From NCBI GenBank assembly GCA_963921795.1, contig OY997659.1, positions 20,583,325 to 20,647,324 on the forward strand: a stretch of 64,000 nt of DNA, written 5' to 3'. Origin of the DNA: Nannobrachium achirus. Its lineage: Eukaryota > Chordata > Actinopteri > Myctophiformes > Myctophidae. A program made the position numbers and the translations under genes. Positions 1 to 38,200 of the stretch are shown in pieces; position 1 is the first letter of the stretch, and each line of letters opens with the position of its first letter. The notes below the pieces were generated by a model. It made no database searches, was not told the DNA's origin, and was given only the letters and a program-made list of their open reading frames with translations.

Positions 1-342
1 ATGTCTATAGCTGACCTATTACACCACATTGTTGTGTGTCCATGTCCCTTGCATGCCCATATATGGAGATCCCTGATGTCATCAATATTAAGCCCATACA
101 GTAGCTTGGAATGCCCATATATGGACATATTGTGTGAGTCTCTTACATCTATGATGTCAGACGTCAGTCATATCCATATTTGGGAACATATTTTGTCCAC
201 ATTTGTCCAACTTAAAAAACCGCAACTCGAATCACACATGCAAATGAATTCCGTCCTGTGCGAATTCCGTCCTGCGCAGCTTTTTGCCCTTAGGCGTCTT
301 ACTGTTAGTATAGTGGAATATGGAAGTACACTTGAAAGAGGT

Positions 343-344
<2 letters not shown>

Positions 345-412
<68 letters not shown>
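345..412. repeat. (TG)n microsatellite, 68 bp
   Basis: Uninterrupted TG dinucleotides. Confidence 0.98.
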
Positions 413-415
<3 letters not shown>

Positions 416-983
416 GGGCGGCCGCCAGGGGGGGCTAGCGGGGCACTTGCCCAGGGCGCCACTTTGCGGGGGCGCATGAAGAAGAAAAAGAAAAAAAAAA
501 GTAGAGTGACGGCCCTGCAAACATAAGATCAACAGCCCACTCCTTGTCTGTTTAAACCAGACCGAATACAACAACACCCCCTGGTGGTAGTGATAGAGGC
601 TGGCAGCTCCAGGCAACTACACTCCGCCCCCCCCCTCCCCCCCTGTGATGTCATATCCACGCGCCAGTATTGAAATTGAAAACAACATCTGTTAAAAAGA
701 AAGCATGGAGTTCTTCACTACTATGGACATAGACTAGATATTATAATATAGCTGCTTGCCCTGAAACATCACATGGAGAGGATCATTTTGTTCCTGACTT
801 TACACAGACCTCAGGCTATCAGCCAGGATATAGGAACTCTTGTCTCACTGTGCGTGACTGTGAAAGAACCATTTCTCCTGACCAGCCCAAGGTAAGACTA
901 AAACAGTCAGATCATGCTTTTATAAACCCTATTATATTAAGCCCAAAATGGTTCTGCCGCCGTGTAGAACCGAACCGCTTTTA

Positions 984-26365
<25,382 letters not shown>

Positions 26366-26377
<12 letters not shown>

Positions 26378-26466
26378 CTTCCTCCTCTCTCCGCCCGCTC
26401 CCCGCTGACGAGAAACCAAAAAGAAGTCGTCGTCCGTCTCGCCGCCTCCCACCTGGGCTCCAGAGC
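26366..26466 (-). CDS. ezr/rdx: ERM start-codon exon (5' UTR plus MPKP)
   Basis: On the minus strand, ATG CCC AAA CCG (26377-26366) is followed directly by the strong donor GTGAGC. The 5' UTR part is GC- and purine-rich, has no upstream ATG, and leads into ...GAGGAGGAAG-ATG. A possible acceptor (CCAG at 26470-26467) bounds the exon upstream, which would put a separate untranslated first exon further right, as in vertebrate ezrin. The alternative is that transcription starts here: a perfect CRE palindrome lies about 30 bp upstream. Confidence 0.85.
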
Positions 26467-26494
26467 CTGGCACACAGAGAACACAAACACACAC

Positions 26495-26502
26495 TGACGT
26501 CA
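26495..26502. promoter_or_regulatory. Perfect CRE palindrome TGACGTCA
   Basis: TGACGTCA is the full CREB/ATF consensus. It lies about 30 bp upstream (on the minus strand) of the putative ERM start-codon exon. It could serve an internal promoter; with one motif only, this is inference. Confidence 0.35.
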
Positions 26503-26607
26503 GCAAACACAAACAACCAAGACAATAAACACAACACACCTCAAGACTCCCTGCGGTGAAAGCATCTTTACTTGTTATATCTTTAATTATTTTACCCCTA
26601 CTTGTAA

Positions 26608-26748
<141 letters not shown>

Positions 26749-27733
26749 TATATACTGTATACTGGATATAGATCTTTTTTCTTTTACAGCAAAAGCAACT
26801 ACCAATCTTGAACGTACTTGGCAATATATATTATAAACATAAACCCAAAAGCAGCGCAAACTAGAATGCTATTTGGCAGAGAAACAGAGAATACACATTG
26901 GCGGAATACCTGAGCAAGGTGACCGACCCAAAATAAAGAAAAATCTTGACTAGGTACAGACTCAGTGAGCACAGTCTCGTGATCGAGAAAGGCCGCCATA
27001 GGCACACATGCAAGGCTCCCTAGAGAAAACAGACTTTGCACCCACTGCACGCAAAATGAAGTGGAAACCAAGGTACAATTCCTAACCGCCTGCCCCACTG
27101 TACCAAGACATCAGAGACACATACTTCCCACAGATCATAACCACGCATGGAGAGTTTGAAAACATGACCAACGATAAAAATAACTCCCATATCTATAGGC
27201 TGGGTGCCAGCCTGCTTGCTCCATTCTGCAATTTGTTTTGTCTCTCCGCACCCAGTCTGGAAATGATTCAGTTGACTCGTATTTCTGAATGTCAGTTGTG
27301 ACACAGGCAACGTCGTTGCTGATTGGATGTTGTTCCAACGAATCAGAGTAGGGTTAGGGTAGCTACGTCATCAGCCAGCCAATACACACTGGTGTATTTG
27401 TCCCGCAACGCACCACAGACCAATCGGAAGCCGCTGTTGGATTCCAGACGCTTTCTATGTCCCACCTCCCCTTGGGGATATAAGGCTTTCCAGACTGTGA
27501 TGCGGAGAGACAAAACACAGGCTGGCACCCAGGCTGGCACCCAGGCTACCATATCTACTGGCCTGGGTGAAGTACATACAATGTGCAAACACAGCAGCAA
27601 GATATGTGAGCTTCTGTGATAGGAGAAGGATACTGACTACTGATCCTGGTGTATACATTCCTGCACTGTCTGCATCGAGTAATCTCGATACATGAAAACT
27701 GTGTTCATCCATCTCAACTGTACATATTTTATT

Positions 27734-28308
27734 GTCTCCACCAGCCGAAGGCTTAGGGGAGAGTATGTTTTCCCCTTCGTCCGTCCGTCCGTGTGTGCGT
27801 CCGTCCGTCCGTGTGTCCTCGCAGTTTGTGTGCAGCTAATCTCAGTCGCCGTTGGCCCGGTCGCTGCCAAAGTGAGCACACACATTCCCTGGATGCCAAT
27901 CTAGAACCTCTGCCCTAAAGTTTTCAAATGGGCCTTTTCTAGCGCCACCTAGTGGCCGATGTTCGCAAAACACATTTCTGTGCACTACTCTTACAGATTT
28001 TGTCCAAAAATCCTACAAATCGGTAGGCAGTATCTCGACAGTCATGTGATCGACACAGATCTGTCCGATTTTGCATATTCCTTCCTGATTGGCTAAGATT
28101 GGCTTCCAAAGTTTGTAGGATTGAGCCGTTTTGAACAAAATGCCTCAAATCCCAAACGCAAAGTGCAATTATCATGAAATCGCGCACACACGTTCCCACT
28201 AGGCCGAGGAAGAAATGCCACTTATTTTTTTTTAAATCAGCCTCATGGTGGCGCTATAACAGGCCGATTTGTGGTTTTACCTATAACTCCACCGATCAGT
28301 TTCAAACT
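27734..28308 (+). repeat. Tandem duplication, copy 1 (575 bp)
   Basis: Starts GTCTCCACCAGCCGAAGG and ends CGATCAGTTTCAAACT. Almost identical to 28309-28887; differences seen are in the (CGTC)n tract and two substitutions. Contains TAGCGCCACCTAGTGGCC. Confidence 0.95.
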
Positions 28309-28887
28309 GTCTCCACCAGCCGAAGGCTTGGGGGAGAGTATGTTTTCCCCTTCGTCCGTCCGTGTGTGCGTCCGTGCGTCCGTCCGTCCGTGTGTCCTCG
28401 CAGTTTGTGTGCAGCTAATCTCAGTCGCCGTTGGCCCGGTCGCTGCCAAAGTGAGCACACACATTCCCTGGATGCCAATCTAGAACCTCTGCCCTAAAGT
28501 TTTCAAATGGGCCTTTTCTAGCGCCACCTAGTGGCCGATGTTCGCAAAACACATTTCTGTGCACTACTCTTACAGATTTTGTCCAAAAATCCTACAAATC
28601 GGTAGGCAGTATCTCGACAGTCATGTGATCGACACAGATCTGTCCGATTTTGCATATTCCTTCCTGATTGGCTAAGATTGGCTTCCAAAGTTTGTAGGAT
28701 TGAGCCGTTTTGAACAAAATGCCTCAAATCCCAAACGCAAAGTGCAATTATCATGAAATCGCGCACACACGTTCCCACTAGGCAGAGGAAGAAATGCCAC
28801 TTATTTTTTTTTAAATCAGCCTCATGGTGGCGCTATAACAGGCCGATTTGTGGTTTTACCTATAACTCCACCGATCAGTTTCAAACT
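28309..28887 (+). repeat. Tandem duplication, copy 2 (579 bp)
   Basis: Direct neighbour of copy 1 with no spacer; 4 bp longer through CGTC-unit change. Confidence 0.95.
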
Positions 28888-29459
28888 TTGTAAGCGCACT
28901 CCCTAGAGGCTAAGGATAAACCTTTGCCCTGCATTTTTCACATCAGCCTTTTATAGTGCCACCTTTGGGCCGACTTATGTAAAACACATTTTTGCATATT
29001 ACTCCTTGAGATTTTATCCAAAAATCACGCAAATCGGTACACAGTATCTCTATAGTCATGTGATCAAGTCCGATCGGTCTGATATTTCATATTCCATCCT
29101 GATTGGCTAATATTAGCTTCCAAAGTTTGCAGGATTGCTCCGTTTTTGAACAAAATGCTTCAAATCATCAACGCAGCTTGCGATTACCGTGAAATTTGCC
29201 ACACATATTCCCACTAGGTCAAGGAACAAATGCTACCTTTTTTCACATTGGCCTGTTATAGCGCCACCAGCAGGTAGAGTTTAACAAAACACATTTTTGG
29301 AACACAATGCTTCAAATCATGCATGCAGCGTCCGATTTCCATGAAAGATCTATGGTGAAGAACATATGCCACCCTTTTTACATTGGCCTATTATACAGTA
29401 GCACCACCAGGACACACGGCCTGGTGGAGACCTGTGCTCGGAAGAGCACTGCTTCTAGT
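28888..29459 (+). mobile_element. Diverged third unit and 3' end of the TAGCGCCACC repeat family
   Basis: Follows the same order of motifs (CAAATCGGTACACAGTATCT, TTCCATCCTGATTGGCTAA) at lower identity, ending GGTGGAGACCTGTGCTCGGA...TTCTAGTT. GGTGGAGAC is the inverse of the 27734 start. Another end copy lies at 60088-60477. Confidence 0.75.
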
Positions 29460-29817
29460 TTGAACACTTCTCCCTGTCTTCCCTGCCTTCTCTCCAATTA
29501 ATCAATCTCAAACTGGAGGCACAGAGGCTTGGCATCAGTGAAAAGCCTGATTTACAAGCATAGCGACATGTTGAGAACTTGTAGATCTGCTATTTTCTGT
29601 GCATTGTTTTCTGTCCATTGTTTGTCATCCAACAGAGTATAAAATATGAATTAAGAAATTAAGACACGAAGAATAAACTTATACCTAAAACATGCAGGGA
29701 CAATGAGTTAAAACTATAGTGCTTTCATATCTTTATCTGTTATTATCATTATTACTTCTCAAAACTTTGACCTGACAAAAAATGTAACCAGTACGTAGAA
29801 CCAGTAAAAACGTATCT

Positions 29818-29819
<2 letters not shown>

Positions 29820-29900
<81 letters not shown>
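29820..29900. repeat. (AC)n microsatellite
   Basis: Pure AC of about 80 bp. Confidence 0.98.
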
Positions 29901-29901
<1 letters not shown>

Positions 29902-30194
29902 CACAAATTGTGTTTCAGTGATTTTGTGGAGAGCACAGGGTGCATTTAGACTGTGTAGATGATAGAAAATTAGAGGATTGTGTTTTGAACCAACATCATC
30001 TACTTAGACTTACTACTACTAGCCCAAAACACAAGATGGTTTCCAGCTTCTCTAAAGCCAACATAAAAGATAGCAAACAGCACAGTGAGAACAAGTAATT
30101 ACAGAGGCAGAGGGTGTGTGTCGGGTGCATATAATATGCTTATTGGTTGTGACAATAACCCTAACAATTCGGCTTCCAACTGGAGTCCAAGGAT

Positions 30195-30541
30195 TAAGGG
30201 CTTTTCAGACAGGCGCGATTTTTCGCACAGAAAAAGCTGAGAATTTCATTTTTTTTAAAAGAAAGTAAGAAACCAATGATTCTCTAGTATGACCTCATGC
30301 ACACCTGCTCCGAATTTGCCGTGCGGCTGTGCGTTTTTTTCCCCCAATCAAACCCAGTTCGATTTGTGCGTCTTTTCGCATGCGGTAAAAACTCATTGAC
30401 TCCTTTTATGACTCCTTTTCGGATCCGCAGTGCGGATTCCGCAAAGCATTGCACACCAAATCCAATGCGTTTTAATCATGCAGCAAATGAAAAAAAAAAA
30501 AAAAAAAACGCAACGGGCCTGTGTGCAAAAAGCCCTTTATT
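30195..30541. mobile_element. Candidate hAT-type MITE, AAGGGCTTTT ends
   Basis: AAGGGCTTTTCAGACAGGCG at the left, CGGGCCTGTGTGCAAAAAGC at the right form imperfect TIRs around CpG-rich sequence with an A run at 30488. No clear target duplication. Confidence 0.5.
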
Positions 30542-30896
30542 GACACGCCATGCCAATTCCACTGGACCCCATTCAAAACAGTGGCAGCCAGGCAAGGACG
30601 ATGTGGCACGAATGAGCAGAATGTTTATAATCTTAAAACTTCCTCTAAATACATGAAAAAGGACGTGTTTAATTCGCTCATACATTTGGAACCCACTTTG
30701 CGTGGTGCGAGATCTGCTGCCGGGGGTTTGATATGAGATGAGGGGAGCTCAGCCCTTCCCTTCCCTGCATTATACTCAGTCTGCAGTCTGACAAGACAAA
30801 AGAAGCAAGATAAAGAGCAACAGCGGTAAGGATTTGGGTTCTCTTTTCCCCCGATGCTGCAAAATCCTGAATGTTAACCCATTTAATGCTTTAAAT

Positions 30897-30982
30897 ATTG
30901 AAAAATAGCAGATATACAAGCTCATAGCGCGGCACCGAGTGCCGCGCCGTGCTGTGAGCTTGTAGATCTGCTATTTTTGAAA
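30897..30982. repeat. Hairpin-module copy with GC-rich loop
   Basis: GAAAAATAGCAGATATACAA ... TTGTAGATCTGCTATTTTTG; the loop contains CGCGGCACCGAGTGCCGCGC. Confidence 0.85.
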
Positions 30983-31789
30983 GATCTTGATTTTCAAGTC
31001 TTTGAATATATATATATTTTTAAAAGCGAACATTTGCCTGGAACAACATATTTTGAAATGGGCAGTGGCCAAATGCATGCAATTTTAGGTTTGAGAACCA
31101 CTGAATCTTATAGAATCGGGTCAAAGATATTCAAAGACTTGCACAAATGTTCACGTAAAAAAAAAAAAAAAAAAAAATAGCAGATCTACCAGCTCGCAGT
31201 GTGAGCACAGTATACTGTACTGTGAGTACAGTACATCTGTTATTTTTCAATAATTAAAGCATAAAATAATAGTTAAAGTGGTACCAATCTAACATGACAC
31301 AGATTTACCGGTCTAAATGGCTTAATAAGAATGAGTCAAATCACATCTATGATGATGTCCAGCGTCAACACTGTACACCTTAGTGCCTCAAGCAAATACC
31401 CCCTCCCCCCACCCACAACTCCTCTAGGTGCACTGCACTGCAGAAAACCATGAGCTCAATCTCTTTTCAAACTAAGTGTATGCTGGGTTTGCATTAGGGG
31501 TGTAAAGATACATTTACCGGTAATAGCGATACGATACGCATCACAATACGTCGATATATGGTTGACGATACGATACATGGACGATATTGGTTAATTTGTG
31601 GCAATACGATTACGATTCACTGATTTAAAATCGATATAGTCCCTATTTAGGAAAGAAATTAAATAAGTGTGAAACGTGTCAATTTGTGCACGGTTTTTAA
31701 GAGAAAATCTTTTATTATGGATATAAATATGTTAACACTGTGATTCTCTAGCAAATACATGGACATTATATATTTTTAAGATTTGTTTT

Positions 31790-31960
31790 TGGGCTTTTAT
31801 TGATAGGACAGTAGACTGACAGGAATGGGGGGGAGACAGGGAGTGACATGCGGAAAAGGTCATCCGGATCGGGAATCGAACCGGCGCCACCGCCAGGCAT
31901 CCATGCCTATGTGGCAATGCCTAAGTGGTATGCACCTGGACAGGTAGGACCAGCCCTGGA
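31790..31960 (-). mobile_element. tRNA-derived SINE, minus strand
   Basis: Minus strand reads CGGTTCGATTCCCGATCCGG (B box) then GCATGTCACTCCCTGTC. Non-coding. Confidence 0.65.
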
Positions 31961-32087
31961 CATTATTTTTCAACACATATGGACAAACCTGCACCGGCAA
32001 ACTTTGCATGCATGTCTGTCTGTCTGCAGGTTGACAATGACACCATGTATTTTTGTGATTAATGAGTTTCGCGTATCCCTCCTTATC

Positions 32088-32091
<4 letters not shown>

Positions 32092-32134
<43 letters not shown>

Positions 32135-32212
32135 CCTTCTCCCTCCCTCCATCCCTCCCACGGCTAAAAGATTAAAAGAGAGAGACGGACAAGCCAAATG
32201 AGAGAGTGAGAT

Positions 32213-32272
<60 letters not shown>
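32092..32272. repeat. (TC)n and (GA)n microsatellites in inverted arrangement
   Basis: TC tract at 32092-32128 and GA tract at 32218-32272, able to pair with each other; further CT tracts at 33372-33420 and 49178-49211. Confidence 0.9.
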
Positions 32273-32275
<3 letters not shown>

Positions 32276-33372
32276 CAGGGAGAACTTTAAGCTATTCTCG
32301 GTGCACATAGCTGCAGTATGGAGATAGGGATTCCTGGTGGTCAAATGGCTAATGGACTTAGCCTTAATCCTTTTTGAAAAACCAGAACTCACAAAGTCTC
32401 ACAGGTGACCCCATTAGAAGGTCACAGGAACTATTTAAGATTTAAGACATGCATATAAAACTGCATACAAGTCTCTCTCACAGTGAAAATCAAACTAGGG
32501 TTGCCTTATTATTAGCTCAATCATACTGGAGAACTTTGGTTTGAGATGGAGCAAAATTTTCGTCTTACCCCTATATCCCTGAACTTGACTTTGCCTTTTT
32601 TTTTTTTACTATTTTGAAAAGATTTTAATATACTTCAAATAGACGACCTACATCGACATGTTGTGAGCTTGTAGATCAGCTACAGTATTTGAAATATTTA
32701 AAAATATTTTTCAATTTAGTAATAAATGGCAAAAGAGTTTAGGGATAAGAGGTAAGGCATGGACGAAAATAGAGCCCTAAGTCTATATGGCATATTTTCA
32801 GTTATATTCACATACTTTAATCAAAGATTACAGATTACAACTGTGCAAGGATTAAGGAAACAGGTCACATATTTCGTTCAATCTCAGCCAGGCCAGGTGG
32901 ACGTGATTGACCATGAAAGAAAAACAACAATTATTTGACACCAAGGATCAAGTTGTTCAATTAGGAAACGAACAGAGTTAATAGGGGATCTCCTCACTCT
33001 ATAACACACAAACTTTGACCCACGCGGGAGAGAGAGAGAGAACTATAGTAGGCCTATTTGATCTTGTTAAAACTGTATCTGGAACTTTCTAATAGAAAAC
33101 AAGTCGTCCGCTGTTCAGAAGTCCCCGTCCCCCTGCACATCATAAAACCTTCCTCTACACTGCAGTTCAGTTCAGACTGCCTGACAATTGCGTGTGTGAG
33201 AGTGTGCGCGCGTGCGTGTATGCGTGTGCATGGGACTCCACAGGGTCGCTCTGAGGAGGATGAAGCATCCAGCTCACCATTATGCAGAAAGAGAAATCAC
33301 ACTCTGTACCCTGTAAATATTTTGGCTTCTCGTCTCTCCATTTCTCTCTCTCCCTCATTTTTCTATTTTGCT

Positions 33373-33409
<37 letters not shown>

Positions 33410-34972
33410 TTCTTTCTCTCCCCACACACGCACAACTTTTCAAGTCTTTCTCTCTGTCTCTGACACACAGTAGCATTTTACGGAGAAATCTCGATATTTC
33501 TACGTGTCATTATTTCGAATCAGGGTTAGAGATAGGTTTTAGGGTTAGGTTTAGGCATAGTTTTACAGAGGATAGGGTTAGGGTTTGGGTTGGGTTTAGG
33601 CATATTGGTTAACATTCACCAGGTTAGCATTCACCCGCGTCGTACAAATGAAATGTCAAACATGTTATGTTGGAATATCGACACACTCCTGCATATTTTA
33701 CAAGTCACAGCCAAACACTCTCCCTCTGTTTTATTGGGAGCCCAGAAATTAACGAGCGCTCTCTAGATCCTGCACACCACTCCCCTTCTTCCTCCAGACC
33801 TCCATTCACCCCCCCCCCCCCCCTCCCTCCATTCACACTTTCACTGAGGGAGTGAAAGTGGAGTGGTTGATGAACACGGCATGGCCAAATGGTGGAGCCT
33901 TGAGCTCCCTGTGTGTTGACACAGTACAGCTGTAAAATCTGCCCAATGTGAATTTGAGAACTTTAGGTAGGTTAGGTTGAATCGAATCGTATCATATCGC
34001 CATGAAAGAACCAATATCGTCCATGTATCATATGATACACTGACGTATTGGTCAACCATGTATTGTGATATGTATCGTATCGCTATTAAATGTATCGTTA
34101 CACGCCTATTTAGGTACGGTTAGTCCGGGGACAAGGGTTTTTGTTAATTTAACATCTGAGAATAAAAAATTACCCGAATGGGTCACAGCATTTTACTGTG
34201 CAGAGCTGTTAGCCTATATTCTCCTGCTGTGTTTTAAATACAGATTGATTGACTCTCATGCTCTGACATCACGCTCTGACATCACTATGATGTCAGGGGA
34301 ACCAAATCCCTTTTATGCCCATATATGGAGATCCCTGATGTCATCAATATTAAGCCCATATCTGTGAATACATACAAAGTTTCGCAGCAATCGGACGCTG
34401 CGTTCATGATCTGAATTATTTTGTACAAAACGGGCCACGTGATCTGACATATCTGTCTTGATCACATGACTATACTGGATACTGTATACCCATTTGCGTG
34501 ATGTATGGACAAGATTTGTAGACATAATACCAGTAAGACTCCCTAATCGGGAGATAAGCGACCGTTGGTCGCTTATCTCCACAAATAGGCCAAAAGTTTG
34601 TTTTACCAATTATCAAGACATACGGGCAGTTGACAGTTTGCCATGGTTACTCATTGAAGTTGAATCTCCATATATGGAGATAACCTACGCATCACACTAA
34701 GTCTGACCTCACCAGCCCATATTTGGGCATGAGCAACTTATGTCTCCATATATGGAGATATGATGACATCACACAGTCCTCAGCCGATGATGTGGCGTGA
34801 TGTCATACAATACACAAACGAGCCCTACAGTATAAAGGGGCAATTCTTGCCAGGAAAGAAGCATTTCTTCGACTCAGACCTTATCGCCAGGGTTGGCTTA
34901 CAGCAGCTGTCGGTAGGACCATATATGGATTCTGTTAGTGTGGATCTCCTAACAGGGCATCATCTGGGATAC

Positions 34973-35420
34973 AATCCCTTTTATGCCCATATATGGAGAT
35001 CCCTAACAGAATCCCTTTCATGCCCATATATGGAGATCCCTAACAGAATCCCTTTTATGCCCATATATGGAGATCCCTAACAGCATCCCTTTTATGCCCA
35101 TATATGGAGATCACTAACAGCTAACAGAATCCCTTTTATGCCCATATATGGAGATCCCTAACAGAATCCCTTTTATGCCCATATATGGAGATCCCTAACA
35201 GAATCCCTTTTATGCCCATATATGGAGATCCCTAACAGAATCCCTTTTATGCCCATATATGGAGATCCCTAACAGAATCCCTTTTATGCCCATATATGGA
35301 GATCCCTAACAGAATCCCTTGTATGACCATATATGGAGATCCCTAACAGAATCCCTTTTATGCCCATATATAGAGATCCCTAACAGAATCCCTTTTATGC
35401 CCATATATTATGGAGAAATC
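34973..35420 (+). repeat. 37-bp minisatellite with CCATATATGG in most units
   Basis: About 12 units of AATCCCTTTTATGCCCATAT + ATGGAGATCCCTAACAG. Ten units keep CCATATATGG, a perfect CC(A/T)6GG CArG box. More perfect boxes lie outside the array at 34319, 34668, 34746, 34919 and about 35465. Confidence 0.95.
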
Positions 35421-35496
35421 CCTGCTCTGAGTATTTGACATCAGTGTGATGTCACCTGTTTATGCCCATATATGGAGATCCCTGCTCTGCGTATCT

Positions 35497-35620
35497 GGTT
35501 GCTATGGTAAACAGTTGGTTGCTAGGGTAAAAAAACATGGTTGCTATGGTAAACAGTTGGTTGCTAGGGTAAACAGTTGGTTGCTAGGGTAAAACCATGG
35601 TTGCTAAGGTGGTTGCTAAC
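35497..35620 (+). repeat. About 20-bp degenerate tandem repeat (GGTTGCTATGGTAAACAGTT)
   Basis: About seven units of GGTTGCTA(T/G)GGTAAA, each a rough palindrome similar to RFX X-box sites. Confidence 0.85.
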
Positions 35621-35799
35621 GTACACTAACAGACCAGCAACAACAGACTGTTGCCACAGCAGTTTGTGTACACATGTGGTGTGATGTCATACTGATGCGG
35701 AGATATGAGCAGGGCAAAGGTGTGACGTGTGACGGACGGACGGCCGGTGGAGGTTTTCATAGTAAACTGCTCCCTGACGGTCGCAATAAAAAATGGTGG

Positions 35800-38200
35800 T
35801 GGCACTATAACTAGACCAATGTGAAAAATGTGGGCAGAGGTTCTGCCCTGACCTCAAATTACCCGAATGGCCTATATGTGCTATAACGCTAGAACGCAAT
35901 AAAATATATATTTTTTAACACTCATCTTTTAATTATTATCTTTACAAACTAATAAAAGAACCCTTGTTGTAAAAAAAAAAAGAATAATAATAAAAACAAG
36001 TTGTCCTTTAAAGAAAGAGAGGGAGAGTTCCAGAGAGGGAGGGAGAGAGAGAGAGACAGAGAGAGAGAAACCAGATAGCTGCTCCCTCTGACCCCGGCGT
36101 GACGTGGTTCATGATCATGATGATACCGTAGCTCTCTCTCTCTCACTGTTACCCAATGGTTCAAACCAAATACACCACCTACACATGCAACCTCAACATA
36201 ACGTTTTCTGAATTACTACGCCGATTTAGAAGCTATCATTTATGCACACTGACACGGAGTACCATTTGACCATATCCAGGGTGGTAAATTACCACTATAG
36301 GCAACCACCGACTGGCTAATTTATTACCCTGCTTTGGCAGACCGCCAAAACTTTCCTCTGGGGACTTGTTTCCTATTAATAGATTGACTTGTCCGGTCCG
36401 GTAAAATATATAAAGTGTTATGTGACTTGGTCTGAAGTGTAGACTCCACCAGTGTTTGTTGTGCAGTGTTGTGCTAATTGTGTAGCCTAATTTAGGCTGT
36501 CCAGGACTGTATAGTTTTTGTGTAGGCTGACACAATGGCTAGCATTTGCAGAGCTTATAGGAACCTAGCATCTCTATTCTAGCACCTCTATACTTTTGCA
36601 CAATAGAATATTGTGTAAAAGTAATTTTTTTTGAAACTTTCATATATTTTTTGAAACATTCATGTGTTCTAGATACATTGCACATGCAGTGAATTATTCC
36701 AAACCTTTTTTTGTTAAGATTTAGAATTTTCATGGCATACAGCTCACGAATATCAAAAGTCCATATTTCAATTATTACACGAGACCACTCATAACAAGGA
36801 TTTATAATAGAGAAATGTCAACGTTCTGAAGTCAGAGTTGCTCCAAGTCCAGTGGGAAGTTTCCGCAGTCAGTTATGATTTGGGGTGCTATGGCATCTGC
36901 AATGCTTTTATGCACAATATTCTATTTTTTTGTTTTAGATTGATCTGTAGACCTATATATGATAGATAACCTGAACATTTCCGTAACAACACAGCCAACA
37001 ATCAACACAGAATACTGTCTACTCTGGTACTACATACTGTGTACTGTAGAGGCAGCTTTTTGCATGATTAGGCCTACACTGTCAAACTGGATTGACAACA
37101 GACATGCTTGATCTTTAGCCACAGGGTTTTCTAGTAGTGTATAAAAGTGGGTATAGCCTAGAGAAACTTAAAACCCTCCGTTGAAGGTATCTTATCTCAT
37201 GAGGAGAGAGCCCTCTTTCTAAATGAGCTGCTGTAACTTGGTCCCACGGGGGACGAACCAAATAAATCAACAGGAGGATTTTAGACTGACTGACATAATA
37301 TCCAATCAAAAACCACGTCCCTCGTGTAACGTGGCCAATCAGCAACCCTAATTAGCCAAACGTCATACTCATAGAAGCGTCCGTTTCAGACTTTCTGTCA
37401 GATGGAACCACGAGCGTCAATTTATGAGCGCGCAAGGCTATTAGTTCCTATTCACGGACGTGTTTTACGCATGAATGCAGCACTGGCACTGACGCCGGCA
37501 CTGTATCACCTGCGTTCTAATGTTGCGTTGTTTCCACAGGCTACCGCAAAGAATAGCGTAATTTTGAATTACCACAAAAATATACAAAGAGTTCTGTCTT
37601 TTTCTTGGCTAAAAAACGAGACGTGCGCAACGCATGCAGAATGTAAGACTTTTAATAGATAACATCCGCTGCATTGTCGTCTGGCTGTCACTCAGCAGCA
37701 CTGCAGAACTCGCTACAAAGTTGCAGACGCGCGAGAAACATTGTTTTCGCTATTTGCTTATAAAAGAAGCGCTGAGCGTCACGAAAACAAATGAAGTTGA
37801 ACGTGAACGAACGATTATTATTAAAAAAAAAAGAAAAAAGAAAAAAAAGGCAACATTATTGAAACACCGTGCCTCTTTCTTTAGTCACCTGGCTGATAGC
37901 TCACTGGAGTCTCTCTCTGGGAACTGGGAAGTTGTACACTTTATTTTGAAACAGACTACCTGGCTGCTATGTCCCGTTACATAACCGTGCAAATGAAATG
38001 GCACTACCGTATTATCCACCCTGGCTGGCATCCCTATTTTGGGGACAATCTAGAGCAATGTTTTGCTATTAATAAAAATAATAATAAAATAAACCAATAT
38101 TGAAATTGACTTTTTTACTCCAAGAGTTAAAATAGCACACCTACAACTACAAGCTAGGCTATTTTCGAATAGCCTGTAAAATAGGGCTTAAGCAACGTCA
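35800..38200. other. No gene seen; upstream flank of the candidate promoter
   Basis: A-rich and (GA)n low-complexity at 35970-36070, then mostly unique AT-rich sequence. 37380-37800 is less repetitive and contains CpGs but no convincing exon. Confidence 0.45.

Larger units (their letters stand above)
31497..34115. mobile_element. Facing TIR pair (GGGGTGTAAAGATACATTTA) about 2.6 kb apart
   Basis: AGGGGTGTAAAGATACATTT...TAGCGATACGATACG on the left is mirrored by CGTATCGCTATTAAATGTAT and CGTTACACGCCTA on the right. Could be one decayed hAT-like element with later insertions, or two separate MITE ends. No transposase recognised between; no matching flank duplication. Confidence 0.4.
34530..35786 (+). 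mobile_element. Family R1 copy carrying the CArG minisatellite
   Basis: Begins CCAGTAAGACTCCCTAATCG and GGAGATAAGCGACCGTTGGT; ends GACGGTCGCAA. The ends match R1 copies at 41959-42625 and 44325-45021; the middle is different and holds the minisatellite and GGTTGCTA repeats. Confidence 0.6.

Noticed and set aside
27939-28778. Two identical 86-residue minus-strand frames
   Set aside because: Identical because the DNA is tandemly duplicated; the frames have no coding character and belong to a dispersed repeat.
31970-32392. Ser-Leu-rich open frames
   Set aside because: Produced by (TC)n and (GA)n tracts, not coding sequence.
33525-33605. GGGTTAGG-like cluster as an interstitial telomere
   Set aside because: Units are irregular (AGGGTTAGGTTTAGG, GGGTTTGGGTT) and few; more like low-complexity sequence.
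31497-34115. Long terminal repeat element suggested by paired similar ends
   Set aside because: The ends are inverted, not direct, with no primer-binding site or polyprotein; better read as DNA-transposon ends. No virus-derived element was recognised in the window.
34973-35420. Regular 37-bp periodic array resembling a CRISPR array
   Set aside because: Units are identical end to end with no variable spacers, and the setting is a vertebrate intron; it is a minisatellite.
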